Shown here in pieces: positions 11,620-24,000 of a stretch of 64,000 nt of DNA. Both the position numbers and the translations under genes were made by a program. The DNA is from Porogramme epimiltina (lineage: Eukaryota > Basidiomycota > Agaricomycetes > Polyporales > Polyporaceae), in assembly GCA_900155495.1 (NCBI GenBank), contig FTLJ01000545.1, positions 1 to 64,000 of the forward strand. Direction: 5' to 3'. The stretch's first letter is position 1. Each line of letters starts with the position of its first letter. A model generated the notes under the pieces. It worked only from the letters and a program-made list of their open reading frames with translations. It had not been told where the DNA came from and did no database searches.

Positions 11620-12148
11620 GGTTGCAGCCGTGTGGAGCAAGCGTGGACGGAAAGACGGTGATGGTCAAGAGTAAGGGAATGGTGGATGAAGCTTAGTATT
11701 CAGACGCCTTGAAAGGCTCCACTCAGCGCACGGGCGCTTCCGCTGCTTATTCCTCCTTCATGACCCCGAGCCAACAGCCCTCTGCATACCGTCTACAAGT
11801 CGCCCGATTACATAGTCATTCTTAAGCAAACAGAACAGTTATGTTGAGTGCTCATAATTCGTTGTATATGACGCCAGTAAGCAAATGTCTATGCTAAACA
11901 CACCGCGAAGCTCACCCCAGGCTACATGAGGCTACAGTCGTAGTGGAAACAAATGTGAATTCGAATGGATTATGAAGTAAATGATTATACAACATCGCGT
12001 CGACGTTCCTATGGAGTGTATACAAGAATCGCGTGTGCTGAAACGTTGAACTATGCTACAAAGGTTCGGTACTGGTAAGTGTTCCATGAGATTCAAACTA
12101 CATATGATGTTATACAGACGCGGTGTCCATTGTGGCCCCAGGGTCCCC
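11620..12148. other. Intergenic between PRP6 and the next minus-strand gene
   Basis: It holds the PRP6 promoter and the 3' UTR of the 12149 gene. It is AT-richer around 11800-12060. No gene seen. Confidence 0.4.
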
Positions 12149-13364
12149 CTATGCATCGGACAGCTCGATGAGCGGCCGCCAGCCATATGCGCTAGGCCCG
12201 CCCCTCATGGGGTCTTGATCCAGGGAAGGGACGTTGCCTTGCATCGTCGTCTCCGAAGCGGGCGGAGAGGACGCGACAACTGCCGCGTACGACTTCCTCT
12301 CTGGGACGAAGGCGCACCCGTCGACATGCAAGTCCCCTCCGTCAACGCGGCACAACATGTCCGGGGACGTCGCCGCACACACATCCGCCACCGCGTGCGT
12401 TGCGTCGTGCTCGTCATCCGCCTCGAAGCCCGACCCGCCGGAGAGCGCAGTCCCGTCCACCTGGCCGACCTCGACTTCGTATCCGCCTGAGATGGCCCGC
12501 GACGCCATCATGGAGTCAGAGATGACGTCCGTGTGGATGGGCGGCGGAGGCCGGACGCGCCTGCTCAGACGCGACGGCGTGGAGGGCGTCGGAGTGCTCG
12601 TGGTCCTCGATTCCGGGCTCGACTTCGACTGAGGGGATCCGAACTCCGAGCCCGGGAGCTTCGAAGTCGGCCGCGGAGGCGTGACGAACAGAGAACTCGG
12701 CTCTGGTTCGGCGTAGCTGTGCTCGGCCCACCTGCGGATATTCTGGGCCGCGGTGTTGCCCATACGCTCTTGGCGGCGCGCGTCGCTCCGACACAGGATC
12801 CAACGGATGAAATCCGGGGAGGGCTCAAGGGGGCTGAACTCGGGATCCTCGACAAACGCGCTGTGCAGCCCAGCGGACCCCATGTTTGCCGTGGTGGATA
12901 CGCCTGTGTGGGGAGGAGAAAGCTCCGGGCCTGAGGATGGCGAGGAACCCAGGTCTTGGGGTAGGAAGGGGGGACTCGGGGTCAACATCTCGCTGGGCAA
13001 GAGGTCGGCGGTGTACACGCGCTGCGTGCCGTAGTACGCGTCGTCCCAAGGGATGACAGCATTGTTCCACGGCTTGCTGATGGACTGATCATCGGTCCAG
13101 GTAGGATTAAACAAGGTGTCGACGTAGAAGTCTCCACCAACTGACTATACGAGGCGTAAGTTGTACCATTTTTCTCGAGCCATTTTCCATAACACTCACG
13201 ACTTTATGAAGCTGAGGAGGAAGGCATGACGTGTGTGAGATGCCCCAAGACTCGCCGCCGTTCATCTTGGTGGTGATTGAAGGTCTGGCGATGGTCTTGC
13301 TGTGATCCTGCCGGGGGACAGAGGTCGGTCGACTGATGATTCGTGAAAAAGACATGTCGGTCAT
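12149..13364 (-). CDS. Unknown protein, Pro/Ser-rich, 386 aa
   Basis: Two exons, 13364..13200 and 13144..12149, are joined by a 55-nt intron at phase 0 (HKV|SVGGDFYVDTLFNPTW); the sum is 1161 nt. The start chosen is the first ATG in frame (MTDMSFSRII); the frame upstream has only TTG. I recognise no domain. The first 50 residues are basic. A central helix-forming stretch, PDFIRWILCRSDARRQERMG then IRRWAEHSY, is the best-ordered part. After it come Pro/Ser/Thr-rich sequence with an RLSRRVRPPPP patch and an acidic, Asp/Glu-rich tail. The composition suits a nuclear regulatory protein, but that is only inference. It is divergent from the Rrn5-like gene at 14064, with 699 bp between starts. Confidence 0.6.
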
Positions 13365-14063
13365 GGGGTATGGGGGACGAGAAGAGGCTGGAGGTGCAAT
13401 CGCCCGTTGGGTGGAGGTAAGACGCAATATGTACAGAGGATGGGTGCCCGACGGGACTCTGAACTATCGCTACGTCTCTTATACAGTGCACGACTGGTGG
13501 CACGAATTGCTTTGTCTGTCGCGTACCCGATTCGGACTTCCCTGACAAAGGCAGCCGAAAAACGTGTCCGCCACAAAGATCGGTTCGTTTGGCCCGTCGG
13601 ACAGAAGGGATGCTTGATCCTAGTTCATTTGAGTAGTGTCCGAGAACTGGCCAAGGTCGCAAGTGTGCACTGTTATCGGGGCATCCGGTGTCTTAATTCC
13701 CTCCTACCACCCAAGCGTATGAGCTGGGGATTCCCGACACGAGGGGCATCCAATGGTTATAGCCTACGTCGACCTGGAGGCTTAGACCAACGCCGTTTTG
13801 CGTACCGTCTGAAATTGAACTTGAGCTTCGACATGGGCGTTGCCTCGGAGTGGGTCGGGCGTCTATTGTATGTTCACATTGCGTAGGATGACCATTTTCT
13901 TCGCTCCGGCGCTCCGCCCTCATTTCGGTTTCGAGTCTCAACAGCTTCGTCCGTCTCGTCTGGAGCCGTCGGCTACGGTCTTTCGACCCTGTCGACCAAC
14001 GCCCCGAGCACATTCCCCATCCATCTCCCGCAATGACCTGGAACTCTAGTCAACCTCACCACC
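13365..14063. promoter_or_regulatory. Divergent promoter region, 699 bp
   Basis: It separates the ATGs of the minus-strand unknown gene (13364) and the Rrn5-like gene (14064; start context CACCATG). Scattered open frames here overlap on both strands and look like noise. No clean TATA box was identified. Confidence 0.4.
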
Positions 14064-17030
14064 ATGCCCAACCCTGACGACGAAGAACCAGAAATCGACC
14101 CATTCTATCTCGCTCTGTTCTCCGACCATGTCGAAGACTTCCGCGCTCACCTCGCCGGAAAAGTAGAGGTGGAGCCCTTCCCATCTTCATACTATGCTCC
14201 GAGTGCCTGCTGGACCCTCGCGGAGAAAGATATCTTCTTCCACGCGCTCTCAATACACTCCCGCTTCAGGCCGGACCTCATCGCCCAAGATATTAAGACG
14301 AAGTCTACTCCCGACGTATGTGCTTATATTGCGATGCTCGAGGAGGCCGACAGAGAGGATCGCAAGCTGAACAATCCAATATCCGGCATGCCTTCCCGTC
14401 TCATGCGCGACGACTTCCCCACTGCTCAAGAGGCCCCTGACGACTGGATCGCCTTCGAGGAGCACACCGCCGCAGCAATGATGTCCCTACAACGTACCTT
14501 TGACCTGGAGTCGACTCTCAGGGAGCGCGAGGAAGAAGTCCAATCTCGCCGAGGGGATATTCGCGCTCCCAAAATATGTGGACGCACGTCGTACAAACGG
14601 GATAGAGCCGGGGAGAAGGACCGCCGTGAAGAGTTCGAGCGGTGGTTGTTGCAGCAGCGGGCTGACTGGGAGGGAGAAGACCTGCTTCTCTCCTTGGACA
14701 AGGCAAGCTTGACCGCCCTCGACCGCATTCTCCGTGAGGACGAAGAGGCCCGTGAAGTAGCTTTAGCAAGCTCAGAGCTACAAATAGGCATTGACATGGT
14801 ACCCGTCCCGGAGACACTTCAAGCCAGCGAACACCAGGAGCGCGTCGATAGTGCACCTACACCTAATGTTGACGAACATCTCATTGACCCTATGATCTTG
14901 GAGCTTTCTCGTCCCATCTCTGCGCCCTCTGCCACCCCCACCCTCTCCACACACCCCAATACCGGCAATGGTGGCGCTCCCAACGTAGTGCCACTTCCTC
15001 AAAACCTCCCACCCACAACACCTCTTACAGTTCACTTCCAGCCCTCCACACCACCGTTCACACCAACCCTCGAGAACAGCTTGCTCCCGGCTCTCTCCAT
15101 TGATACATCCGCGCCCCTCAAACCTGATGATACCCATGTTCCCGCGGATGAAGAAGAGGACATATCACGAATGTCCCCTACATCTCGACGACGCTATCAG
15201 AAGAGACTTCATATGCGCCGCAAGCGCGCACAAGCTGCTGGCAAAGTTGCGAATGAGGACGTCGGTCGCCTCAAGCCGGGCAGGAAGCCGAAGAAGGTAG
15301 TGCCAAAGGCTAAGGCACCCGCCCCCACAGTGGAAGAGATCGTCATTGATCCAGCTCTACTATCCTCTCCAGGCGGCCAGGCAGGAGACACATCCCGTAC
15401 CACTGCAGAAGAGGATGCCGTGCCGTCTGACGACGATACTGCTTACCGCCACGCCCATCCCTCTGGTACGACGCTCCCATACAAGCGCCAGCAACAGTTC
15501 CTACTCAAAGGCGTTCACGCGGAGAGACTACGCCGAGACGGTCTTGGCCTCTTCCATCTTCAGGGTATTTCCAGGCTCATGAGGTCAGTGACACTTCAAC
15601 GCTTTGAGTCATTCTCTAACCATTCCATATAGCACGTACAACCAGCTTCACGACGTCCCGGCATCGGTCGCTTCCGAGATTTCGGGGGAGACATTACGGC
15701 TCCTCCACGGTTTAGTGGTCAACTTCGTCGCGCAAGTCATGTCTCGGGCCGTTGTTTGGCGTGAACAGGAGAGGATTGCCAAGCTTCAGACCAAGGTTTG
15801 GCGGCTGAAAGAGAACCAGGTGCGTGGATACAATCCGTTTAGAGTTCAATAAGTTCCTTCGGCCCGCCGCGACTTTGCCCAGACGTTCATGAGTGCGGCA
15901 CGCATATATATGTGGGACTGCGCAGGCCGTATATACAGGCCGTGCCTGGTGGCGTAGCTGCACTGAGGGTACCATGGGAGATGCGCATGCAATCCCGCAT
16001 CTTTCCAATTGTGTCGTTGGATACTATTTGTTGGGCTGTGGATTTGCCCGCCTTTTCTGGACGATTGGAGTGCATCTCGTGTACTTATGCGTCTCACGAA
16101 CAGCTTATCTCTGCACCCAACGTGAAGCACGCCTTGGCACTCTATGGTGCAGATTCGCTAGACAAACACGCTCACTTTGCTGAGCTCTTGGGCGAATATG
16201 GGCAGATGGAGAGTGAGGAGGAAGATGAAGTTGCAGAAGAAAGCGAAGAAAGAAAGCCTGTGGCGCCTCCTGCTCACCGCACGCGCATCCGCGAGGTCAC
16301 CCCGCTCGCGGACGCCGGGGATTCCGCCGCCGACTCTCCCCTCCAGCCTCTACCGGTCCTCCGGAGCATCTTCCCGCCGTTCATCCACTTCCCTTCATCG
16401 TCAGCCGCTCATGGTCATGCATCCGACCCGACACTCGCCGCGGCCTACATGCCCTGGCCCTCCTCGAGCCTTCTTGCGACCGCCCCCGAACCACCGACGG
16501 ACGACGATCTGCTCCCCGCCACGTTCGACGCTGACGCGGAAGAGGAGGAGCTTCAGGAAGAGGGTGCCCTCGACAAAGAAGACCAGATCGTAGCGGCACG
16601 CGCGCAGAAAGAACTCTGGGACCGCGTGTCTGCTTCCGCGGACGTGGACACTAGAGAACATGGGCGTGCAGTTACGGGTGACGACGGGGGCGGAGAGCGC
16701 CCTGCGGTCGCGAGGGGCCGGCCGCCTCGAAAACGGAAGAGCCATGAAGAAGACGGCGAAGATGAAGGGGCTTCGCGGAAGAGTGCGGAGGAGGGTGGGA
16801 GCCCGGAGTCTAAGGACGCGGGTGAATCCGCGGATGCGGGTGCGAGTGCTGGTGCCGGCCCACAGGGTGAGACGGAGGAGGCGAAGGTTCCTCCACAAAC
16901 CCGAGGGCGGCCGCGCAAGCGATACAAGACTACGAGGTTTATGACACAGGAGCAGCTGATGTTTACGGAACCGAACAAGTCCAGCAAGATCAAGAGTAGC
17001 GTGTACGTGCATTCCAGCGATGACGAGTAG
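14064..17030 (+). CDS. Rrn5-like RNA polymerase I initiation factor (SANT domain, two AT-hooks), 877 aa
   Basis: Three exons, 14064..15583, 15633..15819 and 16104..17030, total 2634 nt. Near residues 50-100 a SANT/Myb-like motif (CWTLAEKDIFFHALSIHSRF followed by RPDLIAQDIKTKS) matches the pattern of fungal Rrn5, a subunit of the upstream activating factor that helps RNA polymerase I start on rDNA. A long hydrophilic linker follows. The segment coded across exons 2-3 (LLHGLVVNFVAQVMSRAV, then LISAPNVKHALALYGAD) looks like a histone-fold pair. The C-terminus is acidic then basic, with two AT-hook-like cores (RGRPPRKRK and RGRPRKRYK). The second intron is 284 nt, the longest in this gene. The frame is open leftwards from exon 3 to 15912, so an internal start is possible. 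Assignment rests on motif memory, not alignment. Confidence 0.65.
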
Positions 17031-17274
17031 GATCTATGCCATCTATCAAAAGTATCTTAGATTTGTATATTGGCGCAGTGCCGGCGAGCTAGTTCACATT
17101 CTATCCTACCCTAGACCAGTTTTGTATACAATTTCTCAGTCCACCTCACACATAATACGGCGTCTACACTCCTGTATTGGTCTAATAGGCGGAAATCGAT
17201 AGATATATCATTACAATGAATAGTACGGGGCAGTCTACTAGCCAGCACCGTCTACGATCAAGAACACCAGCCAC

Positions 17275-18078
17275 TTAGAGAACGCCTGGGATCAGCTTGT
17301 AGGGCGTCCTCTGCGACCACGCCTCCCATTCCGTCTTGAACTCCTTCCGCAATATGTCGTCCTCCGTGCCCACGCGGAGGATCATCACGATCGGGATCCA
17401 CGCGACCTCCGCCGCCCACATCGCAACGAGCAAGCGGCCGAGGAGCGTGCTCAGGATCCCGCTCTCCGCGAGCCATGAGCCGTCGCCGGTGAGGCAGAGC
17501 AGCGTGCCGATGGCGACCATGATGAGCGCGGTGTAGCTCGGGTGGCGCACGACCGAGTACGGCCCGTCCGTGACGAGCTTGTGGTCTTTGCGGAGCGAGA
17601 GCTCGAAGGTGAAGTGCCGGCCGAGCGCGCGGTAGCAGAGGATGCGCAGCGCGCCGCCGACCGCGCAGAGCGCGGAGCCGACCAGGAAGGGCGCGGTGAC
17701 CCGCACGCCGAGTGCCGAGTCGGCGGGGCGCCACGCAAGCGTGGGCAGGATGGCCTCCGCGAGCGGAAGCGGAAAGTACGTTGCGAGGATGGTCGCGATC
17801 TCGAAGAACGTGAACGTCTGTGTGATGGTCTGGGAGGAAGAGGACGAGGTGTGGTCAGCTTGGTCTGTGGGTGGTGCTTCAGGAAACGTGCGTCACACCT
17901 TTTCGAGGGCTCGAACCCACGGCGGCCGGACCTGCCGCACGATGTACTTCACACTGGAGTACTTGGTCTGTTCATCGGGGGCCGTGCGGGGGTTGGGTGG
18001 GGTGAAGGTGATAAAGTTCGCGTATGCCGTTACGAGCAACAACGGAATTTTGAGTAGGACAGGGTCTGCAAAGGCCAT
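17275..18078 (-). CDS. Isoprenylcysteine carboxyl methyltransferase-like protein 1, 244 aa
   Basis: Two exons, 18078..17899 (60 codons) and 17829..17275, flank a 69-nt intron at phase 0; total 735 nt. The protein has four or five hydrophobic segments. It carries the ICMT/STE14 core: LGRHFTFELSLRKDHKLVTD, GPYSVVRHPSYTAL, a second membrane hairpin, and FKTEWEAWSQRTPYKLIPGV at the C-terminus. Known family role: methyl transfer from S-adenosylmethionine to a prenylated C-terminal cysteine (Ras-type proteins, mating pheromones) at the ER membrane. Whether this paralogue does that is not shown. It is a tandem paralogue of 19190-19972, with the same intron position and phase. It converges on the Rrn5-like gene, 244 bp between stops. 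Confidence 0.85.
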
Positions 18079-18208
18079 AGCGATTGGTGGCAGATGAGCG
18101 AGAGTAGCGGGAGAGAGGTCAGACTGTGTGTGTAGCGGAAGTCGTGCACGAGATTGGATGTGGAGGAAGTCGGTGCGCTGTGGTATAGATGCTGCACGGA
18201 GGCCGAAG

Positions 18209-18215
18209 CTTTATA
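18209..18215 (-). promoter_or_regulatory. TATA box of methyltransferase 1
   Basis: Minus-strand GGATATAAAGC lies about 135 nt upstream of the ATG at 18078. Confidence 0.5.
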
Positions 18216-19189
18216 TCCACCCGCGGGTACACTTCCACAGAGCAGGAGCGCAGCGCAGTGTTCCGAGGGGCCACCGCGCGCCGGATGGTGGCATCCTTCT
18301 AATGGGGCGTGCCGCAGACCGCAGAACGCTCCAGCACTCACAACTACAGCGACGGGGCGATGAAAACTAGACCCGGGCGCCGCTGTCTCTCTATGCCGCG
18401 CATGCACCGCGCTTGAGGACTAGACGCGGCAGCCGTCCTAGAGATGCAGTGAGAAGTTCAGTACAAAACGGTAATGGGAGCCGACAAGGGGGGGACGGAG
18501 GTGTGTGTGAGACTCACCGGACCGCTTCCAGCTCATGGCCGCGCCCAGCCTTTAGGGGCCCGGGGACAAACACGGATGTGGCGGGAAACACCTGAGTCTG
18601 TCAAGCGATGATAGCACAGATCAGCTGCTCACACACCAGGTCTTCGAAGTGGGAATGCTGAGAAACTAGGCACCCCCGGAGTCTTCCGAGGCGCGGACCA
18701 GGGTAATTCCACACTGGGTGAGGTCAGTGTATTACAGCTTCGCCGGCGGCCTTCCTCAAAGGCGGCCGCGATGTGCTTCAAACCAAATCGAAGATCGTTA
18801 GTTACAGTACCCATCGGCGACCTACGTCTTTCATTTCCTTTAGGCGCGGATCATGTGGTCCGGTCCGTCCAGCCAAGCCAGACGGAGCGAGCTCCACAAT
18901 TCATTCCTGGACTTTGGGGTTACGAACATGCCATTCCGGTGGTGTACGAGTACAAGGCTGGGTACACGGACAATCCACTACGGCGCCCGTGGCCTTTGGG
19001 GGCCCCAACGTCCGTGTGTCATGTACGATGTCATTGGTAGTCAGGGCGGCCGCCGAGCCTGCACGTCTACGGAGATGAGAGATGGATGAGGCACTTCTAT
19101 CAATATGAAGTGCGTTGAGATCAACAGGGGTGTTCGGACACAATCGTTGTGATAGACAATAAAAGAACGCACAGTGTATCGTTTGGATT
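18216..19189. other. Intergenic between the two methyltransferase paralogues
   Basis: No coding frame with support. It contains an 11-mer, GGCACCCCCGG (18669-18679), that recurs at 20039-20049 upstream of the second paralogue. This may be chance or a shared control element. Confidence 0.35.
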
Positions 19190-19972
19190 TCAATATATCC
19201 CTGGTATCACTGCGTACGGCGTCCGCTTTGCCCACTCCTCCCACTCCTTGCCAAATGTGCTCTTCAACATTCCATCCTCCGTCTTGACCCTTGAGAAAAG
19301 CATCACCAATGGTACGAACAGTATGTCCATCGCCCAGACCAGCGCAAACGCTCGACCGAAGACGCTCCCGAGAGCACCGCACTCGTTGAGCCACGAACCG
19401 GTTCCGAAGAAGCAGAGGATCGACCCTGCCGCTACCATACAGAGCGCCGAGTAGCTCGGATGACGAACGATAGCGTAAGGGCCGCTTGTCACCAGGCGAT
19501 GGTCCTTCTGAATTGTAATCTCGAAGGTGAAATGCTTGCCCATCTCCTGATAGCATGCCTTTCTGACAAGTGCGCCGGTAGTGAGGAGGATCCATCCCAC
19601 CATGAATGTGGGTGTCAGTCGGATGTGTTCGCATGCGTCACGGGCCATATCCTCGAGAAAAATGAATGGGAATGCATTCGAAGGGAGAAGCGCCGCGGCG
19701 ATCGCGGAGACTTCGATGAGGGCGATTGTACGAATCATCATCTATCAGTATAAGGTGAGTGTTGGCCCATCGGAGACACTGATCGAGAGACTCACCTTCG
19801 ACATGGTACGCATCCAGGCAGGCCGCATGTTCCTGGTAATATACCCGGCCGACGATGGGACTGCTGGTGCCTTCTCGGTCACAAAAGGTGTGGGCGAGGT
19901 ATATACGACATAGTTGGCCCAGATGATCCCAAGCAAGAGAGGGATCTTGCACAGTGCGCTGGTGGAAGACAT
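19190..19972 (-). CDS. Isoprenylcysteine carboxyl methyltransferase-like protein 2, 242 aa
   Basis: Exons 19972..19796 (59 codons) and 19741..19190 flank a 54-nt intron at phase 0; total 729 nt. The order of motifs matches the neighbour at 17275: MGKHFTFEITIQKDHRLVTS, GPYAIVRHPSYSAL, KEWEEWAKRTPYAVIPGIY. Exon 1 of both begins with a short hydrophobic stretch (CKIPLLLGIIWANYVVYTSP) and ends just after a RPxWxR motif. The copies are clearly homologous but well diverged, so the tandem duplication is old. Predicted activity is the same as for the neighbour: S-adenosylmethionine-dependent carboxyl methylation of prenylcysteine in ER membranes. This gene does not use the same TATA spacing as copy 1, hinting at different control. 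Confidence 0.85.
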
Positions 19973-20008
19973 GGTGGGTGGATGGATCGTTGCCGAGCAG
20001 GGGGTGAA

Positions 20009-20018
20009 CTATATAAAT
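20009..20018 (-). promoter_or_regulatory. TATA box of methyltransferase 2
   Basis: Minus-strand ATTTATATAG lies about 40 nt upstream of the ATG at 19972, implying a very short leader. Confidence 0.5.
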
Positions 20019-21038
20019 GATGGCCAGTCATGAGTGAGGGCACCCCCGGCGCTCAAGGCGGTGGGGCGACGGGCCCTCCATGCGGTGATGCGTTCTCATG
20101 CTGAATGCTTCTCGTCCGACGATGTTTAGGAAAGCTGTTCCCTGAGTAGACTGGCCAATGTGAGTGTTTTATGGCTTGCCGCCGATGGCGAAACTCACCT
20201 AAGCATTTATTATGTCAGGCACACCCGGCCCTATGGCGGAGCCGGACGTGTAAAACAGCTCGTTAGGTTGTGCTACGGAGTTGTGACCCAGACAGTTCCG
20301 GGGTCGGCTGTGTTGTTTTGATTCGCGTTGCCGGGCGAGTGACTACGCTTCCGTTGGGATCGCAGGGGCGGACATCTTCCGAACGCAGGGACCGTGGAAC
20401 CGATCCGTTGGCACAGGGTATAGCGGGATATCTGTGCGTAACGCGGATTGGAAGGTAAGTTTGACGTTCTGAAACCACGATCTAGCCATTGAGGAATAGT
20501 TGAGCTTATAGCCTACTGGTTCTTGCGGAACTGCGGGAAGCCGGTGAGAGGGGGCTGGGGCCACAAGGTTTATGAAAGAGGAACACGTAGCTGAGTTCTA
20601 CTTACACTTGAAATCGAACATCAGTTAGAGGATCCACCACATATCTTCCCCTTCATTGCCAAAAAAGAGGCGACTGAAGCTAGCTGCTATAACAAGCTAG
20701 GTCATCTACTTATTTGCCGTCGGTGAGAGTACGGTGATGGAGCTCTAGAAGGAAACAGCGTGGGATGTTCGCCATGGTCGAACGGATACCAGAGCGCCTG
20801 AGCCACGTGGACAGGACGTCTTATGTTTGCCACCCAAAATTGTGGTCCGTGACATCCCGATATAGTAAGTCGAGTAGTTGGAATCATCCGGGGTTTAGCT
20901 CCCGACCACCTTGTCCGCCAACCACCACCACCTGTGTCGGCCGCTCTAGCAGCCCCTTGCGATTTTTCCTCAAGAAATCGCAGGACGCGCGTCATCGCAC
21001 CCCAATGCCCATCTCTCACGTAATCTCCGACAGGGGTC
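20019..21038. other. Intergenic, promoters of methyltransferase 2 and RIF1
   Basis: Several short open frames on both strands around 20260-20560 overlap each other and show no codon bias or motif. No gene is supported. Confidence 0.35.
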
Positions 21039-24000
21039 ATGACGGAAGTACACAATATCGACGAACCTGATTCGAGAGCTCCCTCTGCTGCTTACCTCGA
21101 GGCCCCTTTGATCACCATACTTGCAACATTGGACGAAGACACTTCCGATGACATATCTACAGATCATCTACTGGACTCATACCATACTCTCCTTCTCCGC
21201 CTACGAGATATCACTCCATTTCTCTCTGGTCGCGGGAGTACTTCGCCGGCACTACATGCGTGGTCTTCCAGCTCTAGCGCAATAGGGCATTGCATCCAGC
21301 GTGAAATCCGCCGCGCTTACGAAGATGTCCTTCTATCGACATCCCAGACATGCACGCCTCCACCACGAACATCTGGGGCCCTGTCCTCCTTCAATCTCCC
21401 TCAAGATACGCTATGTATAGCGCAAGAGAATGCCGCGTTGTGTCAAATAGCGCTCCGAGTGACCGCAGTAATATTTAAGTTCTCTGTGCTGCATCGGTGC
21501 TTTTGTGGCGAGTTGCATAAAATTTTGAACTACAAATAATGTCTGACGTGCTATTTAGAGACGACACTCGGACATATGCTCGGCGACATCCTGTCAATTG
21601 CTACATCGCCCGACCTTCCATGCTTCGACGGACATAAGGTTATCGAACTGGCTAGATGGACGCTGACCACGGTCGAGCTTTCACCTACGGTTTTGTTCAC
21701 AAAGCGGGTTCAGATCGTTGGGTTGATACTCGACCTGGTAGAATCGGTGTCCGCTCAATCCGGCGGCTGTAAGGTATGCAATATTTTTGGCATTCATACG
21801 ACAACTCTGATGTGTCCTTTAGATTGTGCACCATCTACTGAGCATATACCCTTCCCTATTCCTAACGGACTCCCTGCCTGTGCTTCCTACTGTGCTCGAA
21901 CGTCTCGTCGGTTTTGATGAAGCAACCCGTGCAGATGCCGCCGTAGTTCTAGGAGGATATGCACTGGGTCTTCCCAGCACAGACGCCTCGGCTGGAAGCA
22001 CTTCCCGTGAGGCGGTACTGCAATTCATCCTCAAGTATCTCCCCACATCTAGCCACTCCAAACGCGACGCAAATTGCCGGTTCAAGCAGCTTATAGAACG
22101 CGCCATGGCCGGACCCGAGGAAGGATCCAGCAGAACAGGACCTCGCTGGGCCATTTTTGTGATTTGTAGCCTGATACTCCTCTCTGGCGCAGACGTATTT
22201 CTCAAGGGCAGACGTTTCTGCAAGTTGATCCTCGACACATCAGAGTCGCTCTCTCGTCCCAAGGCCAGGCTTCACCATGACCTGAAGGCGTGCTTGTGGC
22301 GATGCCTTCTTTGGGCATATGCACAGATGCCACCCCACGACTACTCGCAAGGACCCGCTAATCCTAGTGTTACTACAAGGGAAGCTGTACTCAAAACTGT
22401 TAGGCAAGAGCTCAATCACGGCGTTGGCGCAAGATTGGTCGGCATTCTCCTATATGCGCCACCGGGTCCTCACCCGTCGTCTAGTTCGGAATCGGTGAAG
22501 AAAGACATAACCTCGGCTGTTTCAGTGCTCAAGGACATGGCCGAAAGTCAGAACGAAGATGTGCACGCTGATAGCGTCTCAATCCTCTCGCGGATGGTCA
22601 ACGTCGTTGAGAATGCCGCCGATACTATCTCCCCGTCATGGAACCCCAGCGAAATCCCTGTCAAGCATTTCCTTAGGCCCGACACGTTCACGCTGGACTC
22701 CGCCAAGTTATCCACTACCTTGCGTCAGGCCAATCGTTTCAGTCCTTCTATGATTCGGCCCCTCCTAGAGGAAGACATCCAACAACAATGGGCTGCACTC
22801 CTTGACGTATGGCGACTGTGTGTGATCAGGGTGTTAGGGAAGCCGAAATATGTCTGCCTCCCGGTACGCCGTGTAGCTTTACGTCTTCGGTCTTCGTTTC
22901 TGACGTGTTATTTTAGGATGCTCTGGTACAAGTATGGCAGTCGCTACTTCTTTCCCAGACACATCTTACCCAAGAGCATCGGCACTTAACGACAACGTCG
23001 CATTTCACCGAGACGATTGTGTCAGTCCTGGCCTCGTTTCTCGGTTGTGCGCCACCATCGACAACCAATCCCACCACCCCGGCTACCGGTGTTCAAGCTC
23101 GCACCCTTTCCCTAGCCTCCCAGCTCTGGCGTGTCATTCAGCACGTATTCTGTGAGGCATGGTTATCTTCTGCAGCCGACTCGCTCCTCGTGCAGATACA
23201 ACGTTACACGGTCGACTCGTCGAATCAAGCTGTCAATATCGTATGGGGCGAGTTTTGTGCTCTCTTGATCACCGACAGTGGACCTTCATTCTTGGAATAT
23301 CCGGCCGCCGACGGCGAAGTGAAAGACAACAATGAAGTGAGACGGATGCTGTGGTTCCTGAAAGCGCAGACGTGGGATATACAGTACTCCTGGATGGAAT
23401 GTGTGGCGTTTCTCAGTGTGCCTATCAGGTAGGAGATTTATAACGCCGGCATTTACGTATCTAACGAAATAATCTAGCAAGCGTTGGTCGCTGAACATTG
23501 AAGAGACAGAGGCCTGGGATGCTGTCCTCGAATGTGCTCTCTCCAAAGCCGCCTCTACCTCCGTGCCTTCCCTATCTGTGTTCGACGCTATCGTGGAGCG
23601 CGGCTGCGGAGATATAGGAACCGTTAGGTGGGTACTTCGTCTCGTTCAGAGAGGCCTTATCTAACATGCCCCGTTCACACAGGGCTTTCGGGGGCAGTAC
23701 CACACTTCGCCTCGTATCCCGAGCGGTCTTAGAAGGAGTGCTGGACGGGCAATCGCGACTCCTAGAGGCCGTCGCAATCGCAATCCGTGAACTCTACTCC
23801 GGCCTCCGAGAAAATGTCGCCGCCGTGCCTCCTCTGATAAAGGAGGTCGGACGCCTCATCGAACATTCAAGTCCGGCTGCTGTTGAAGGCATTCTCACAT
23901 CCCTCGCTGAAGGTCTGTCAAAGTGGATCGGCGACGAGGATGAGTTGCTCCCAGTTGATGAGTATAACGATATCGTGCGTGTGTTAGCGCTCTCGTCCCT

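Noticed and set aside
15893..16183. Plus-strand ORF inside the second intron of the Rrn5-like gene
   Set aside because: It lies in the intron and in a different frame from exon 3, with no codon bias of its own.
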